Assembly: GCA_964351365.1 (NCBI GenBank)
Contig: CAYGNP010000007.1
Span: 1 to 64,000, forward strand
DNA length: 64,000 bases
Reading direction: 5' to 3'
DNA from: UBA1672 sp964351365
GTDB lineage: Bacteria > Pseudomonadota > Alphaproteobacteria > Micavibrionales > Micavibrionaceae
Shown here: positions 17,955 through 27,317 of the stretch, piece after piece
Numbering within the stretch: position 1 is the stretch's first letter
Layout of the letters: each line of letters opens with the position of its first letter
Position numbers and translations under genes: made by a program
The notes under the pieces: generated by a model
Seen by the model: the letters and a program-made list of their open reading frames with translations, nothing else
Told to the model about the DNA's origin: nothing
The model's database searches: none

Positions 17955-18578
17955 TTAGTATTTGACAGAGCAGCCATAGGGGGATGTCTGTGCAACTTCT
18001 ACGGGTTTCCCGGCAGCAATATCATCAAGTGCGGCTTGAACAAGGTTTTTTGATGTTTCGATGACATTTGGATTTGGGCTTGGGTTATCATCGATTGCGC
18101 CCTGATAGACAACATTGCCTTCTGCGGAGATAATAAACATGTGCGGTGTTGTTTTCGCGCCGTATGCTTTGCCGATTTCACCAAGTGGGTCAAGGATGCG
18201 GGTTGTTGCGTTTGCGCCGACTTCTTTTTCAAGGGCGATGGCTTCTTCTGCACTCATGAACCCTTGCTTATCGGGTGCGGAGGAGACAATAGAAACCCAA
18301 ACAATGCCGTTATCCGTTGCGTTTTTTTGCAGGGCCTGCATGTTGCCGCTGTCGTAATGTTTTACAACAAAAGGACATTGGTGGTTGGTCCATTCCAGAA
18401 CGACGGTTTTTCCTTTTTGATCTTCCAGATTAAAGCTATTGCCGTGAATGTCAGTGACAGAGAAGTTTGGTGCCGGCGCGCCAGTTTCTACGGATGCTTT
18501 TACAGGGAATGACATCCAGCTGGATGTCAGCGCTACGAAGCCTGCGCAGAGGGTGAAGAGTGCTAGTTTTTTGAACAT
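17955..18578 (-). CDS. periplasmic redoxin (AhpC/TSA-thioredoxin family)
   Basis: This 207-residue protein has a Sec signal peptide (MFKKLALFTLCAGFVALTSS, cleavage near VKA-SVE) and a thioredoxin-fold redoxin domain: APAPNFSVTDIHGNSFNLED, then EWTNHQCPFVVKHY with a single active-site Cys68 in place of a CxxC, and the cis-Pro region KTTPHMFII. The single Cys suggests a peroxidase-like or reductase-dependent mechanism. The ATG at 18578 has an excellent ribosome-binding site (AAAGGAGG). It follows the DsbD-like gene by 52 bases on the same strand, so that membrane reductase is the likely electron donor. A terminator lies just downstream. Confidence 0.9.
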   Translation of the reverse strand: MFKKLALFTLCAGFVALTSSWMSFPVKASVETGAPAPNFSVTDIHGNSFNLEDQKGKTVVLEWTNHQCPFVVKHYDSGNMQALQKNATDNGIVWVSIVSSAPDKQGFMSAEEAIALEKEVGANATTRILDPLGEIGKAYGAKTTPHMFIISAEGNVVYQGAIDDNPSPNPNVIETSKNLVQAALDDIAAGKPVEVAQTSPYGCSVKY

Positions 18579-18630
18579 GATATGTCCTCCTTTGGGGGTT
18601 GGGTGATTCAAAGTATAGTTAAACTGTTTT

Positions 18631-20817
18631 TTATAAGCCAATAGTTTCCTGAACAATTGCCGGGGTTAAAATCTGCGGTAAAATCACGGCATCGGGGCGT
18701 TTACCGTCTTGATCCCGTGGGGGGTAAAATACATATAGCGGCACGCCGTTTCGCCCGTAACGCTTGAGATATTCGGTAATTTCAGGGTCATTGTTTGTCC
18801 AGTCTCCTATTAGATATTGTACGTTGTGATCCAGGAAAGCCTTCTTTGTTGAATCAATATTTATGGCGACAGCGTGATTTATTTTGCAGGTGAAGCACCA
18901 GGCGGCTGTCATTTCCACAAAGACGGGATCGTCCGTTTGCAGAAGCTGTGCCAAGCTTTGTTCGGAGAAATCAGCGCCAAAGTTAGACATGGCTTGGTGT
19001 TCAGGGGTGTATGTGTCTGCGTTTTTTAACGAGAACAGGGTGTAACACAAAGCCGCGAGGGTCAGCAGGGAGAGGATGCTTGTGATGGTTTTTGCTTTTT
19101 CTGTGCTCTTGAATTGAGTAAGCCAGACGAGGAAGCTTATGAGCAGAATACCGCAAAGCCCGATCAGCAGGCCCATAGGCCCTGCTTGTTGGCTGAGAAT
19201 CCAGAGCAGCCAAATGGTGAAGGCAAACATTGGGAAGGCCAGAAATTGTTTAAATGTATTCATCCATGCGCCGGGTCTTGGTAATAGTGTGCGTGTTGCA
19301 GGGATGAAGGAGAGAATAATATATGGCAGGGAAAGACCCAGACCCATAGACGCGAAGAAGGCGATGGAGAAAGCCGCGCTTTGTGTCAGGGCAAAGCCCA
19401 TTGCCGCGCCCAGAAACGGGCCGATGCAAGGGGTTGCTACGATTGTAACAAGGGCGCCGGTGAAGAAGCTGCTTGAGAGGGAATTGCCTTGTGTGAGTTT
19501 TGATCCTGCATTACCGATGCTTGTGTTGATATCAAAAAAGCCCATAAGGTTTAGACCGATTGCGAATAAAAGATAGGCGAGCGCCGATATGATGAGCGGA
19601 CTTTGCAGGTGGAAGCCCCATCCAATGGAAGAGCCTGCCTGTTTTAAAATCACAAGAATTGTGCCGATGAGTATAAAGCTCAGTATAACGCCAAGGGTAT
19701 AGGCTATGCCATATGCTCTGGCTTGTTTGTTTTCTTTTTCGCCCATTTTTACAAGGCTGAGCGCTTTGAGAGAAAGGACAGGAAAAACGCAGGGCATCAG
19801 ATTGAGAATGAGGCCACCAAGTACCGCAAGAAGGAGCGCCGTGTACCAAGTGGTTTTTTGTGTTGTTGGAACATATTCTGCATTTTTGTCGTTTATTATT
19901 TGATTTGGCAGATCAGCGGGGTTTGCCGTGATCGCAAAAGACGTGCTTTTTCCTTTTTCCGTATTCTTTATAACGATGAGGCCATTTAGATTTTCGAGTT
20001 CGGCAAGATCGCGATCGCCGCGGGGATGTTTTATGGTTATTGTTCCGTTATCCATGGAGATCGTGGGGTCAGAGGTATATTTCACAATCCCCCACTCTTC
20101 TGGAAAAAATTCGAGGCTGCCGAGGTTCATATTCAGGTCATTTTGATCTGTTTTGAAGCTGAGGATAAAGTTTTGGTCTTGTTCATTGTACATAAAATCA
20201 CCCTCAAGAACGGGCGGAATTTTTATTGTTTCATTTTGAATATAGGCGGTGTGATCCTCTGCGGGTTTTAATGGGTCATTAAGGGTAATTGAGATTTGAT
20301 CCGATTCGGGGATGCAAATTTCGTTGCATACAAGCATGTCAATTTTTGCTGAGAGCGTTATCGGTTCATCTTTAAATTCATCAGGAAAAACAAAGCTCTG
20401 GAGAAGTACGACGCGTTCATAGTATCCGTAATTGGCCAATATTTCATATGAGATTTTATCCGGGGTGGGCCATTTTATGCCCTGTATTGTTATATTTTCG
20501 GGTGCAGACCACTGTACGTTCACGGGAATTCCTGAATCTCCGGGGTTTTTCCAGTATACGTGCCAGTGCGGTGCAAGAGTGATCTCGGTTGCAATGGTGA
20601 TGGTCTCACCGGGTTGAACCTTGTTTTTTTCAGGAATTATTTTTACTGATGTATAGCGTTCATTCGGATCATCCGGATTAAATGCATGTGCATCCGTGAG
20701 TAATGCAAAGGTGCATAAAAGGAGCAAGAGTGCCAAGTATAAATTTTTGAATATCTTATTATTCTGCAAAATAATTACTCTTTTTTTAGTCTTCGGGTAA
20801 AATGCATATAATTTCAT
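18631..20817 (-). CDS. dsbD: DsbD/ScsB-type transmembrane thiol:disulfide interchange protein
   Basis: The 728-residue protein moves reducing power from cytoplasmic thioredoxin to periplasmic partners. After a signal peptide (ending near DAHA), a periplasmic N-terminal region carries the Cys pair in LVCNEICIPES. The membrane domain follows, with the two conserved redox cysteines in NLMPCVFPVLSLK (Cys343) and VATPCIGPFLG (Cys464). A C-terminal periplasmic thioredoxin domain has WCFTCK (Cys641/Cys644). The long N-terminal part resembles ScsB more than E. coli DsbD. The redoxin encoded 52 bases downstream is a likely client. It is divergent from the acetoacetyl-CoA synthetase gene. Confidence 0.92.
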   Translation of the reverse strand: MKLYAFYPKTKKRVIILQNNKIFKNLYLALLLLLCTFALLTDAHAFNPDDPNERYTSVKIIPEKNKVQPGETITIATEITLAPHWHVYWKNPGDSGIPVNVQWSAPENITIQGIKWPTPDKISYEILANYGYYERVVLLQSFVFPDEFKDEPITLSAKIDMLVCNEICIPESDQISITLNDPLKPAEDHTAYIQNETIKIPPVLEGDFMYNEQDQNFILSFKTDQNDLNMNLGSLEFFPEEWGIVKYTSDPTISMDNGTITIKHPRGDRDLAELENLNGLIVIKNTEKGKSTSFAITANPADLPNQIINDKNAEYVPTTQKTTWYTALLLAVLGGLILNLMPCVFPVLSLKALSLVKMGEKENKQARAYGIAYTLGVILSFILIGTILVILKQAGSSIGWGFHLQSPLIISALAYLLFAIGLNLMGFFDINTSIGNAGSKLTQGNSLSSSFFTGALVTIVATPCIGPFLGAAMGFALTQSAAFSIAFFASMGLGLSLPYIILSFIPATRTLLPRPGAWMNTFKQFLAFPMFAFTIWLLWILSQQAGPMGLLIGLCGILLISFLVWLTQFKSTEKAKTITSILSLLTLAALCYTLFSLKNADTYTPEHQAMSNFGADFSEQSLAQLLQTDDPVFVEMTAAWCFTCKINHAVAINIDSTKKAFLDHNVQYLIGDWTNNDPEITEYLKRYGRNGVPLYVFYPPRDQDGKRPDAVILPQILTPAIVQETIGL

Positions 20818-20913
20818 TCGATCAAACCTAATTTTTGTTACATCATGTGAGTTGGTATTATATTATTTTTCTGCGCAGTCTTAGTCACTCAATTACACAA
20901 GAATGGTATTACT

Positions 20914-22866
20914 ATGAGCAAGATCCTATGGTCTCCTTCTGACGAACAGATTAAATCAACGCGATTATATGACTTTATGATGTATGTACAATCGCGAACT
21001 GGGGTTCTTCATGAGGATTATACATCTTTATGGGCGTGGTCTATTCAGGAAAAAGAGGGGTTTTGGGATGTATTGTGGGATTATTGCGGTGTTATAGGGG
21101 CCAAGGGGCAGCGTATTCTTGATGATCACGGCGGACAAATGTTCGGGGCGCAGTTTTTCCCCCATTCTACGCTTAATTACAGCGAAAACATGTTGCGTAA
21201 CCGCAGTGATAAGCCTGCGTTTATTTTTCGCGATGAGATGGGTGCAGAGCGGGTGATGAGCTACAGGTCACTATATGAGCAGGTTTCGCTCTGGCAGCAA
21301 GGGCTTAAGGCGGTGGGTGTTAAGAAAGGCGATCGTGTTGCCGGGTACATGCCGAATATGCCGGAGACGATGATCGCTGCGCTTGCGGCGGCGTCACTGG
21401 GGGCGATCTGGTCGTCTGCCTCGCCTGATTTTGGTGTACAGGGCGTGGTTGATCGCTTCGGTCAGATTGAGCCGAGTGTTCTGGTGTGTGTGGATGGGTA
21501 TTATTACAATGGGAAGAGCCTTGATGTTCTATCCAAGGTTAAGGATGTGCAGCCGCAGCTCGCGGGTTTGAAGAAGATCATAGTCGTGCCGTTTGCCGGC
21601 TCTGAACTCAAGGTTGGTGATCTTGCCGACAGCGTTACTCTGGATGAATTTACGCGTGATTTTACCCCAAAAACTGTCAGCTATGAGCGTGTTTCTTTTG
21701 ATCATCCCTTGTTTATCATGTTCTCTTCCGGAACAACGGGTGTGCCTAAATGTATTGTGCATGGTCATGGCGGCACGCTGCTCCAGCACCTTAAGGAGCA
21801 TCAGCTACAATGTAACATCAAGCATGATGATACGGTGTTTTACTTTACCACCTGCGGGTGGATGATGTGGAACTGGCTGCTTAGTGTTCTTGCGTGTGAG
21901 GCGACGATTTTGCTCTATGATGGATCGCCGTTTTATCCGAGTGGGAATGTGCTTTGGGATTATGCGCAAAAACATGGATGCACATTTTTTGGCACATCGG
22001 CGAAATTTATCGAGGCGATGAAAGATCAGGACATTCATCCCATCAAGACGCATGATCTTTCTGCTTTGCGGACCATTGCGTCCACGGGCTCGCCGCTTGT
22101 GCATACAAGTTTCGATTTTGTGTATGAGCAGATTAAAAAAGATGTTCATCTGGCCTCTATTTCCGGAGGGACGGATATTGTCTCGTGCTTTATGCTCGGT
22201 AATCCGGTTTCTCCGGTTGTGCGGGGGGAGATTCAATGTGCTGGTCTTGGTATGGCGGTTGATGTGTTTGATGATCAGGGGGGATCTGTTAATGAAGGTG
22301 CGGGAGAGCTTGTGTGCACGCAGCCTTTCCCGTGTATGCCGGTGTCCTTCTGGAGTGATGCGGATGGAGCGCGGTATCGGGCTGCATATTTTGAGCGCTA
22401 TGACAATATCTGGACGCATGGGGACTGGGTTGAGAAGACAGCACATGGCGGATATATTATTCACGGGCGCAGCGATGCGACGCTTAATCCCGGGGGTGTA
22501 CGTATCGGGACGGCGGAGATTTACAGGCAGATTGAAAAGATTAATGGCGTTACGGATAGCGTTGCGATCGGGCAGGATTGGGATGGCGATGTGCGCGTTA
22601 TCCTGTTTGTGATGATGAAGGAAGGGTGCGCCCTTGATGATGAGATGATCAAAACAATCAAGGGGGAAATCAGGCGCGGGGCGTCACCACGGCATGTGCC
22701 AGCGAAAATTATTGCTGTTACGGATATTCCTCGCACGAAAAGCGGTAAGATCACTGAAATCGCTGTGCGTGATGTGGTGATGGGGCGTGCGATTAAAAAT
22801 GTTGAGGCGCTGGCTAATCCAGAAGCTTTAGATCTGTATAAAAATTTACCGGAATTACAGAGTTAA
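20914..22866 (+). CDS. acsA: acetoacetyl-CoA synthetase (acetoacetate-CoA ligase)
   Basis: This 650-residue AMP-forming enzyme activates acetoacetate to acetoacetyl-CoA, feeding ketone bodies or polyhydroxybutyrate breakdown products into central metabolism. Family features are the N-terminal FGAQFFPHSTLNYSENML region (typical of acetoacetate ligases), the P-loop-like FSSGTTGVPKCIVHGHGG, the TTCGWMMWNWLLS segment, THGDWVEKT (Asp binding AMP ribose) and the C-terminal RTKSGKITEIAV with the catalytic Lys. Length matches the family and exceeds that of acetyl-CoA synthetase relatives in the N-terminal cap. It is transcribed alone, divergent from dsbD, with 96 bases between starts. Confidence 0.95.
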   Translation: MSKILWSPSDEQIKSTRLYDFMMYVQSRTGVLHEDYTSLWAWSIQEKEGFWDVLWDYCGVIGAKGQRILDDHGGQMFGAQFFPHSTLNYSENMLRNRSDKPAFIFRDEMGAERVMSYRSLYEQVSLWQQGLKAVGVKKGDRVAGYMPNMPETMIAALAAASLGAIWSSASPDFGVQGVVDRFGQIEPSVLVCVDGYYYNGKSLDVLSKVKDVQPQLAGLKKIIVVPFAGSELKVGDLADSVTLDEFTRDFTPKTVSYERVSFDHPLFIMFSSGTTGVPKCIVHGHGGTLLQHLKEHQLQCNIKHDDTVFYFTTCGWMMWNWLLSVLACEATILLYDGSPFYPSGNVLWDYAQKHGCTFFGTSAKFIEAMKDQDIHPIKTHDLSALRTIASTGSPLVHTSFDFVYEQIKKDVHLASISGGTDIVSCFMLGNPVSPVVRGEIQCAGLGMAVDVFDDQGGSVNEGAGELVCTQPFPCMPVSFWSDADGARYRAAYFERYDNIWTHGDWVEKTAHGGYIIHGRSDATLNPGGVRIGTAEIYRQIEKINGVTDSVAIGQDWDGDVRVILFVMMKEGCALDDEMIKTIKGEIRRGASPRHVPAKIIAVTDIPRTKSGKITEIAVRDVVMGRAIKNVEALANPEALDLYKNLPELQS

Positions 22867-22871
22867 AAAAC

Positions 22872-22901
22872 TTGCAAAAAAATCAGTGTGGTGTTTAACA
22901 T
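22872..22901 (+). promoter_or_regulatory. candidate promoter for the leader-aminotransferase unit
   Basis: TTGCAA (22872-22877) and TAACAT (22896-22901) are spaced by 18 bases. Transcription would begin about 6-7 bases downstream, essentially at the ATG of the short leader at 22908, giving a leaderless or nearly leaderless message. The sequence begins 5 bases after the acetoacetyl-CoA synthetase stop. This is pattern matching only. Confidence 0.35.
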
Positions 22902-22907
22902 AGGCTT

Positions 22908-22973
22908 ATGAAGACTAACGCGCTTTCATTTGCAGTTTTTTATTCAGCCGCAGCGGCAAACGCGGCGGGTTAG
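22908..22973 (+). CDS. candidate alanine-rich leader peptide upstream of the aminotransferase
   Basis: A 21-codon reading frame begins MKTNALSFAVFYS and ends SAAAANAAG before a TAG stop. Eight of its 21 residues are Ala, six of them within seven codons near the end. It lies in the 218-base gap before the aminotransferase at 23085, and the stop codon sits inside a hairpin (GCGGG 22965-22969 with CCCGC 22975-22979). Two further hairpins follow: ATA-g-CGCG/CGCGTAT (22991-23012) and ACGGG/CCCGT (23052-23069), the last ending 2 bases before the gene's GGAAGG ribosome-binding site. The layout resembles translation-dependent control by a leader peptide, with Ala-tRNA as the possible signal. No U-tract terminator is visible, so control of translation is as likely as attenuation. 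Chance occurrence is not excluded. Confidence 0.45.
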   Translation: MKTNALSFAVFYSAAAANAAG

Positions 22974-23084
22974 TCCCGCATATATCAGCCATAGCGCGGT
23001 GAGCTCGCGTATTCTCTCAAAAAAATAATTAAATTTGGAAATTTAAAAAATACGGGTAAGTTATCCCGTTGGAAGGTTATTTAT

Positions 23085-24269
23085 ATGCAAACGAATGAAA
23101 AAATACACAGAGAGCGCAGATTTAGGCCAGTGCTGCATGCTTTAACGGCTAATCCGGGAGCGGAGATGATGCGTTATGCAAGCGATAAGGATGATATCAT
23201 CACGCTGGGGCAGGGTGAAGGTGATGCACCAACACCGGATTTTATCTGTGAGGCAGCGATACAGGCTATGCGCGATGGGCGTACGTTTTATGGCCCTGTC
23301 TTGGGGCGCAATGAGTTGCGGGCGAGTTTATCGGCGTATTATGCGCGCATATATGGTCTTGAGATTTCAGCGAGCCGCGTTTTTGTAACCTCTTCGGGCT
23401 CTACGGCGATGCATCTCTCGCTGGCGGCGCTGGTGGATAAGGGCGATGAAGTGATTGCGATTACGCCGATCTGGAAAAATCTGATCGGGGCGATTGAGCT
23501 TACGCAGGCAAGTACGAAGCAGGTTTCGCTCAGTTATATTAATGATTGCTGGCAACTTGATCTGCAGCAGCTTTTTGCCGCAGTGACAGAGCGTACCAAG
23601 GTTATTCTGGTTGTAACACCGTCTAATCCTACCGGGTGGACGGCAAGCCTTGAAGAGATGCGGGCTATCTTGAATTTCGCGCGCAGCAGGGGTATCTGGG
23701 TTTTGGCCGATGAGGTCTATGGGCGCCTTGTCTATGAGGGTGTACGTGCGCCCAGTTTTCTGGATGTGGCAGAGCCGGATGATCTGTTGCTGGTGGTGAA
23801 TAGCTTTTCCAAAAGCTGGGCGATGACGGGATGGCGTTTGGGGTGGATTGTCGGGCCGCATGAGGCGGAGGATAAAATCCGCGATGTGGCGCTGTATAAT
23901 AATCTCTGCCCGCCGTCTTTTCCGCAATTTGGCGGTGTTGCCGCGCTGGAGGGGGGGGAGGATTTCCTTAAACGCCAGCTTGATCTATGGCGGTCTAACC
24001 GTGATCTTGTTGTGAAGCGATTCGCGGGCATGGAGAATGTCCATATGTCCTATCCGGAGAGTACGTTTTACGCATTTTTCAAGGTGAAGGGGCAGGAGGA
24101 TTGTATTGCCCTGACCAAGCGGTTTATTGATGAGGCGGGGGTCCTGCTTTCACCCGGATCAGCGTTTGGGGCGGCGGCCAAGGGGTATATCCGTTTGTGC
24201 TTTGCTGTTTCTGAGGCCAGGCTCACGAAGGCTCTGGACAGGCTGGAGCGGGTTATTTCGACATTATAA
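23085..24269 (+). CDS. class I/II PLP-dependent aminotransferase
   Basis: This 394-residue fold-type I aminotransferase shows TLGQGEGDAPTPDFI near the N-terminus, TSSGSTAMHLSLAALVDKGDEV for cofactor phosphate binding, VTPSNPTGWTAS (Asn contact with PLP), ADEVYGRLVYEG (Asp to the pyridine N and Tyr), and VNSFSKSWAMTGWRLGW with the Schiff-base Lys243. The C-terminal GYIRLCFAVSEARL holds the carboxylate-binding Arg. Substrate is probably aspartate, alanine or another 2-oxoacid pair; the family alone does not decide it. GGAAGG precedes the ATG by 8 bases. The Ala-rich leader upstream would suit an enzyme making alanine, but that is inference. Confidence 0.9.
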   Translation: MQTNEKIHRERRFRPVLHALTANPGAEMMRYASDKDDIITLGQGEGDAPTPDFICEAAIQAMRDGRTFYGPVLGRNELRASLSAYYARIYGLEISASRVFVTSSGSTAMHLSLAALVDKGDEVIAITPIWKNLIGAIELTQASTKQVSLSYINDCWQLDLQQLFAAVTERTKVILVVTPSNPTGWTASLEEMRAILNFARSRGIWVLADEVYGRLVYEGVRAPSFLDVAEPDDLLLVVNSFSKSWAMTGWRLGWIVGPHEAEDKIRDVALYNNLCPPSFPQFGGVAALEGGEDFLKRQLDLWRSNRDLVVKRFAGMENVHMSYPESTFYAFFKVKGQEDCIALTKRFIDEAGVLLSPGSAFGAAAKGYIRLCFAVSEARLTKALDRLERVISTL

Positions 24270-24282
24270 CCGTTTTTTGATT

Positions 24283-24325
24283 TTGAGCTTCTGATGCTAC
24301 GAGCTCAAGGCCATACTCGAGTATG
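24283..24325. repeat. two adjacent inverted repeats between convergent genes
   Basis: TTGAGCT (24283-24289) pairs with AGCTCAA (24302-24308) across a 12-base loop. Four bases later comes the perfect 14-base palindrome CATACTCGAGTATG (24312-24325). They fill the 113-base space between the ends of the aminotransferase and glutathione reductase genes. Neither has a U-tract, so they are not standard terminators; they may be mRNA 3'-end structures or a protein site. Confidence 0.5.
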
Positions 24326-24382
24326 CGTGGTATTTTGATTATTTGTAAGGGCTGGTGGTCTTCGTCATTGACCCCTTTCTAA

Positions 24383-25744
24383 TCAGCGCGTTTTTTGGCG
24401 CATTGTGACGAATTCCTCGGCGGTGGTTGGGTGGATGCCGATGGTGCGGTCAAAATCTGCCTTGGTTGCTCCGGCGATGATGGCAGTTGCGAAGCCTTGA
24501 ACGATTTCCGCAGAATCCATGCCCACCATATGCAGGCCGATGACTTTGTCGCTTGAGCGGTGAATCACCAGCTTCATTAGATTACGTTCATCGTTATCCG
24601 CCAAAATCATTTTCATGGTGCGGAAGTCCGTCATAAAGATATCAATATCATCGCCGTGTTTTGCGCGTGCCTGATCTTCTGTCAGGCCGACCGAGGCAAC
24701 GCCGGGCTTTGTGAAGATGGCGCTTGGAATGTTTTCGTAGGAGATATGACGATGTTGATTGCCGTAGAGGCGATCAACGAGGGCGTGGCCTTCGGCCAGA
24801 GCGACGGGGGTGAGTGCGATACGGTCTGTAACATCACCCACGGCGTAGATTGAGGGTATGTTGGTTTGCTCGTCCTTATTGACTATTATTGCGCCGTTTT
24901 TATCTGTTTCTATGCCCAGTTTTTTGAGGCTGAGGCCATCGGTATTTGGCGTGCGGCCCGTTGCAAAGAGGATGTGGTCGGCGTCCAGTGTTTTGCCATT
25001 ATCCAGATGGACACGTACACCTGATTTTGATTTTTCAATTTTTTTGATGTTGGTTTCGGGGTGGAAGTGGATTCCTTTTTTGATCATTTCTGTGTGTAGG
25101 AATTGGCGGATATCTTCATCAAAACCCTCGTTCAGGATTTTATCGCGGCGATAGATGACATGTGTTTCTGTACCAAGGCCATTAAAGATACTTGCGAATT
25201 CAAGGCCGATATAGCCAACGCCGATGATTACGAGTTTTTTTGGCTGTTTTTTCAAGTAGAAGATATCATCGGAGGTAATGCCGTATTCTTTTGCGCCTTC
25301 TATTGGGGGAAGCGCTGGTTTGCCGCCGGTGGCGATCAAGATGCGCTCGGCGGTTACTTTTTTGCCGTTGATCAGGATTGTGTGCGGATCAAGGATGGAG
25401 GCTTCGCCCCAGTATATCTGCACGTTTACCTTTTTAAGCATGCCTTCGTAGGCTGCATTCAGGCGTTTGATCTCTGCGTTTTTGCGCTCGATGAATTTGG
25501 GCCAGTCCAGTGTGGATTTGCCAATTTCCCAGCCATATCCGGCGGCGTCCTTGATATCGCCCGCGTATGCGGAGAGGTATGACATTAGTTTTTTGGGCAC
25601 GCAGCCGACATTCACGCATGTGCCGCCGTAATATTGTTTTTCGGCGATGGCAACGCGCGCGCCGTGCGCTCCGGCCATGCGGGCGGCACGTACACCGCCT
25701 GATCCGGCGCCAATAACGAAAAGATCAAAATCATACATACTCAT
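24383..25744 (-). CDS. gor: glutathione-disulfide reductase
   Basis: This 453-residue FAD enzyme reduces oxidised glutathione with NADPH in the cytosol. It has the N-terminal dinucleotide-binding motif (FVIGAGSGGVRAARMA), the redox-active disulfide in GGTCVNVGCVPKKLM, a second nucleotide-binding motif (VIIGVGYIGLEFASIFNGLG) followed by Arg residues fitting NADPH preference (HVIYRRDK), the second FAD motif (NIPSIYAVGDVTD), and the C-terminal GIHPTTAEEFVTM with the catalytic His-Glu pair. ATG 25744 has AAGG upstream; a second ATG two codons later (25738) is possible. The start lies inside the last codons of ndh, so the two genes overlap by 14 bases and are translationally linked. Confidence 0.94.
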   Translation of the reverse strand: MSMYDFDLFVIGAGSGGVRAARMAGAHGARVAIAEKQYYGGTCVNVGCVPKKLMSYLSAYAGDIKDAAGYGWEIGKSTLDWPKFIERKNAEIKRLNAAYEGMLKKVNVQIYWGEASILDPHTILINGKKVTAERILIATGGKPALPPIEGAKEYGITSDDIFYLKKQPKKLVIIGVGYIGLEFASIFNGLGTETHVIYRRDKILNEGFDEDIRQFLHTEMIKKGIHFHPETNIKKIEKSKSGVRVHLDNGKTLDADHILFATGRTPNTDGLSLKKLGIETDKNGAIIVNKDEQTNIPSIYAVGDVTDRIALTPVALAEGHALVDRLYGNQHRHISYENIPSAIFTKPGVASVGLTEDQARAKHGDDIDIFMTDFRTMKMILADNDERNLMKLVIHRSSDKVIGLHMVGMDSAEIVQGFATAIIAGATKADFDRTIGIHPTTAEEFVTMRQKTR

Positions 25745-27119
25745 CTTTGGCCTTTTCATTCAGTGCTTCACGTTTGGTATCATGATACGGTTTATCTTTG
25801 TGATCTTGTTTTTGCGGGTGGTGGTCTTTATCTGCTGGTGGTTTATGAGGCAGATCAGAGATGCGTCCGCGGCCAATAATCAGACGTACACCGCGGTGTA
25901 AAGTCATGTAAGAGGTAATCCATCGCATGGAGACGATGAAGCGGTTGCGAAAGCCAATCAAGAAATAGACATGGGCCACACACCATAAAACCCAGCCAAC
26001 GAAACCGCTAACTTTCATACCGTAAATCTCACCTATTGCACGGTTGCGCCCGATGGTGGCCATTGCGCCATAGTCTTTATATTTGAAGCCAGGGCGTTGT
26101 TCGTTGCCTGTGCGCCGCAGAATGTCTTTTGCCGCGAAACTACCCATTTGTTTTGCAATAGCAGCGATACCAGGAAGAGGCTTATCTTTGCCCTCTGGTA
26201 TGAAGTGCGCAGTGTCACCAACTGCGTATATTTCAGGTAGGTTTGGCACGCACAGATTGTTATCTATGAATATACGTCCGGTCCGGTCTGTTGCGGCCTT
26301 GATCCATTTTCCAGCAGGCGAGGCCTCAACGCCTGCGGCCCAAATGATTGTTCGGGCGGGCAATGTCTCATCTCCAAATGTTACGAAGCCGACTTCAATA
26401 TTTTTGACCATGGCGTTTAGACGAATTTCTACACCTAGGGATTCAAGATGGTTTTGAGCTTTTTGCGATAATTTCTCATCAAAAGCCATTAAAACGCGCG
26501 GTGCGGCATCCACTAGTATTATTCGCGCTAATTCGGGTTTAATGTGATGAAAATCATCCAGGAGCGTGCATTTTGCAAGTTCGGCAATGGCGCCTGCGAG
26601 TTCTACGCCTGTCGGGCCAGCCCCAACAATGACGAAGTTGAGGTATTCACGTCGGTCCTCTTCGGTTTCGGCCATTTCTGCTTTTTCAAAAGCGGTAAGG
26701 ACACGCTGGCGGATTTCACGAGCATCCTCGATGGTTTTCAGTCCGGGGGCAAATTCTGACCAATGATCATTGCCGAAATAACTGTGGCGGGCGCCTGTTG
26801 CTAAAATGAGGTAATCATAAGGGAATTCGCGCCCATAGATTGTGCGGACAATTTTTTCTTTTGTGTCAATTTCACAGATTTCATTCATGTATACAGCAAT
26901 GTTTTTTGCTTTTTTCATGATATGGCGAATAGGCATTGCTATTTCAGCGGCCGTCAGGGCAGCTGTTGCAACTTGATAGAGGAGCGGTTGAAAAAGATGG
27001 TGGTTATGTTTGTCAATTAGGCAGACGTCAACGTCTTTTCCGGCCAGTGTTTTTGCTGCTTCTAATCCCGCAAAGCCAGAACCTATTATCACCACCAACG
27101 GCTTTTTGTCTTTTGGCAT
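25731..27119 (-). CDS. ndh: type II NADH dehydrogenase (NDH-2)
   Basis: NDH-2 is a single-subunit, non-proton-pumping membrane-associated flavoenzyme that passes electrons from NADH to quinone. The 462-residue protein has VVIIGSGFAGLEAAKTLA for FAD, the quinone-site signature NHHLFQPLLYQVATAAL, LILATGARHSYFGND, a second dinucleotide motif (FVIVGAGPTGVELAGAIAELA), and AVGDTAHF. Hydrophobic C-terminal stretches (VGWVLWCVAHVYFLIGFRNR) likely bind the membrane, followed by a His/Lys-rich hydrophilic tail. It is first in an operon with gor and overlaps it. Together with the oxidase cluster at 36-44 kb it gives a minimal respiratory route. Confidence 0.94.
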   Translation of the reverse strand: MPKDKKPLVVIIGSGFAGLEAAKTLAGKDVDVCLIDKHNHHLFQPLLYQVATAALTAAEIAMPIRHIMKKAKNIAVYMNEICEIDTKEKIVRTIYGREFPYDYLILATGARHSYFGNDHWSEFAPGLKTIEDAREIRQRVLTAFEKAEMAETEEDRREYLNFVIVGAGPTGVELAGAIAELAKCTLLDDFHHIKPELARIILVDAAPRVLMAFDEKLSQKAQNHLESLGVEIRLNAMVKNIEVGFVTFGDETLPARTIIWAAGVEASPAGKWIKAATDRTGRIFIDNNLCVPNLPEIYAVGDTAHFIPEGKDKPLPGIAAIAKQMGSFAAKDILRRTGNEQRPGFKYKDYGAMATIGRNRAIGEIYGMKVSGFVGWVLWCVAHVYFLIGFRNRFIVSMRWITSYMTLHRGVRLIIGRGRISDLPHKPPADKDHHPQKQDHKDKPYHDTKREALNEKAKDEYV

Positions 27120-27317
27120 TTCATCCCCATTTTTAATTGTGTTTTCAGAGTACAGGATTTTGGATTGATTAGAATAGAAAATTTTGTTTCGTCAGCGGAA
27201 AATTCTTGTGCGATGCACCCTTAAATTTATTGGTATTTTCAATTGAATTGGGCTAGACGAGGGCGGGCTTTTCCTAATATGATTGGCCAACAAAAATACG
27301 TTTCGTGGTGACATTTC

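Noticed and set aside
22991..23012. Hairpin in the aminotransferase leader as an intrinsic terminator
   Set aside because: It is followed by A residues, not a U-tract, on the + strand.
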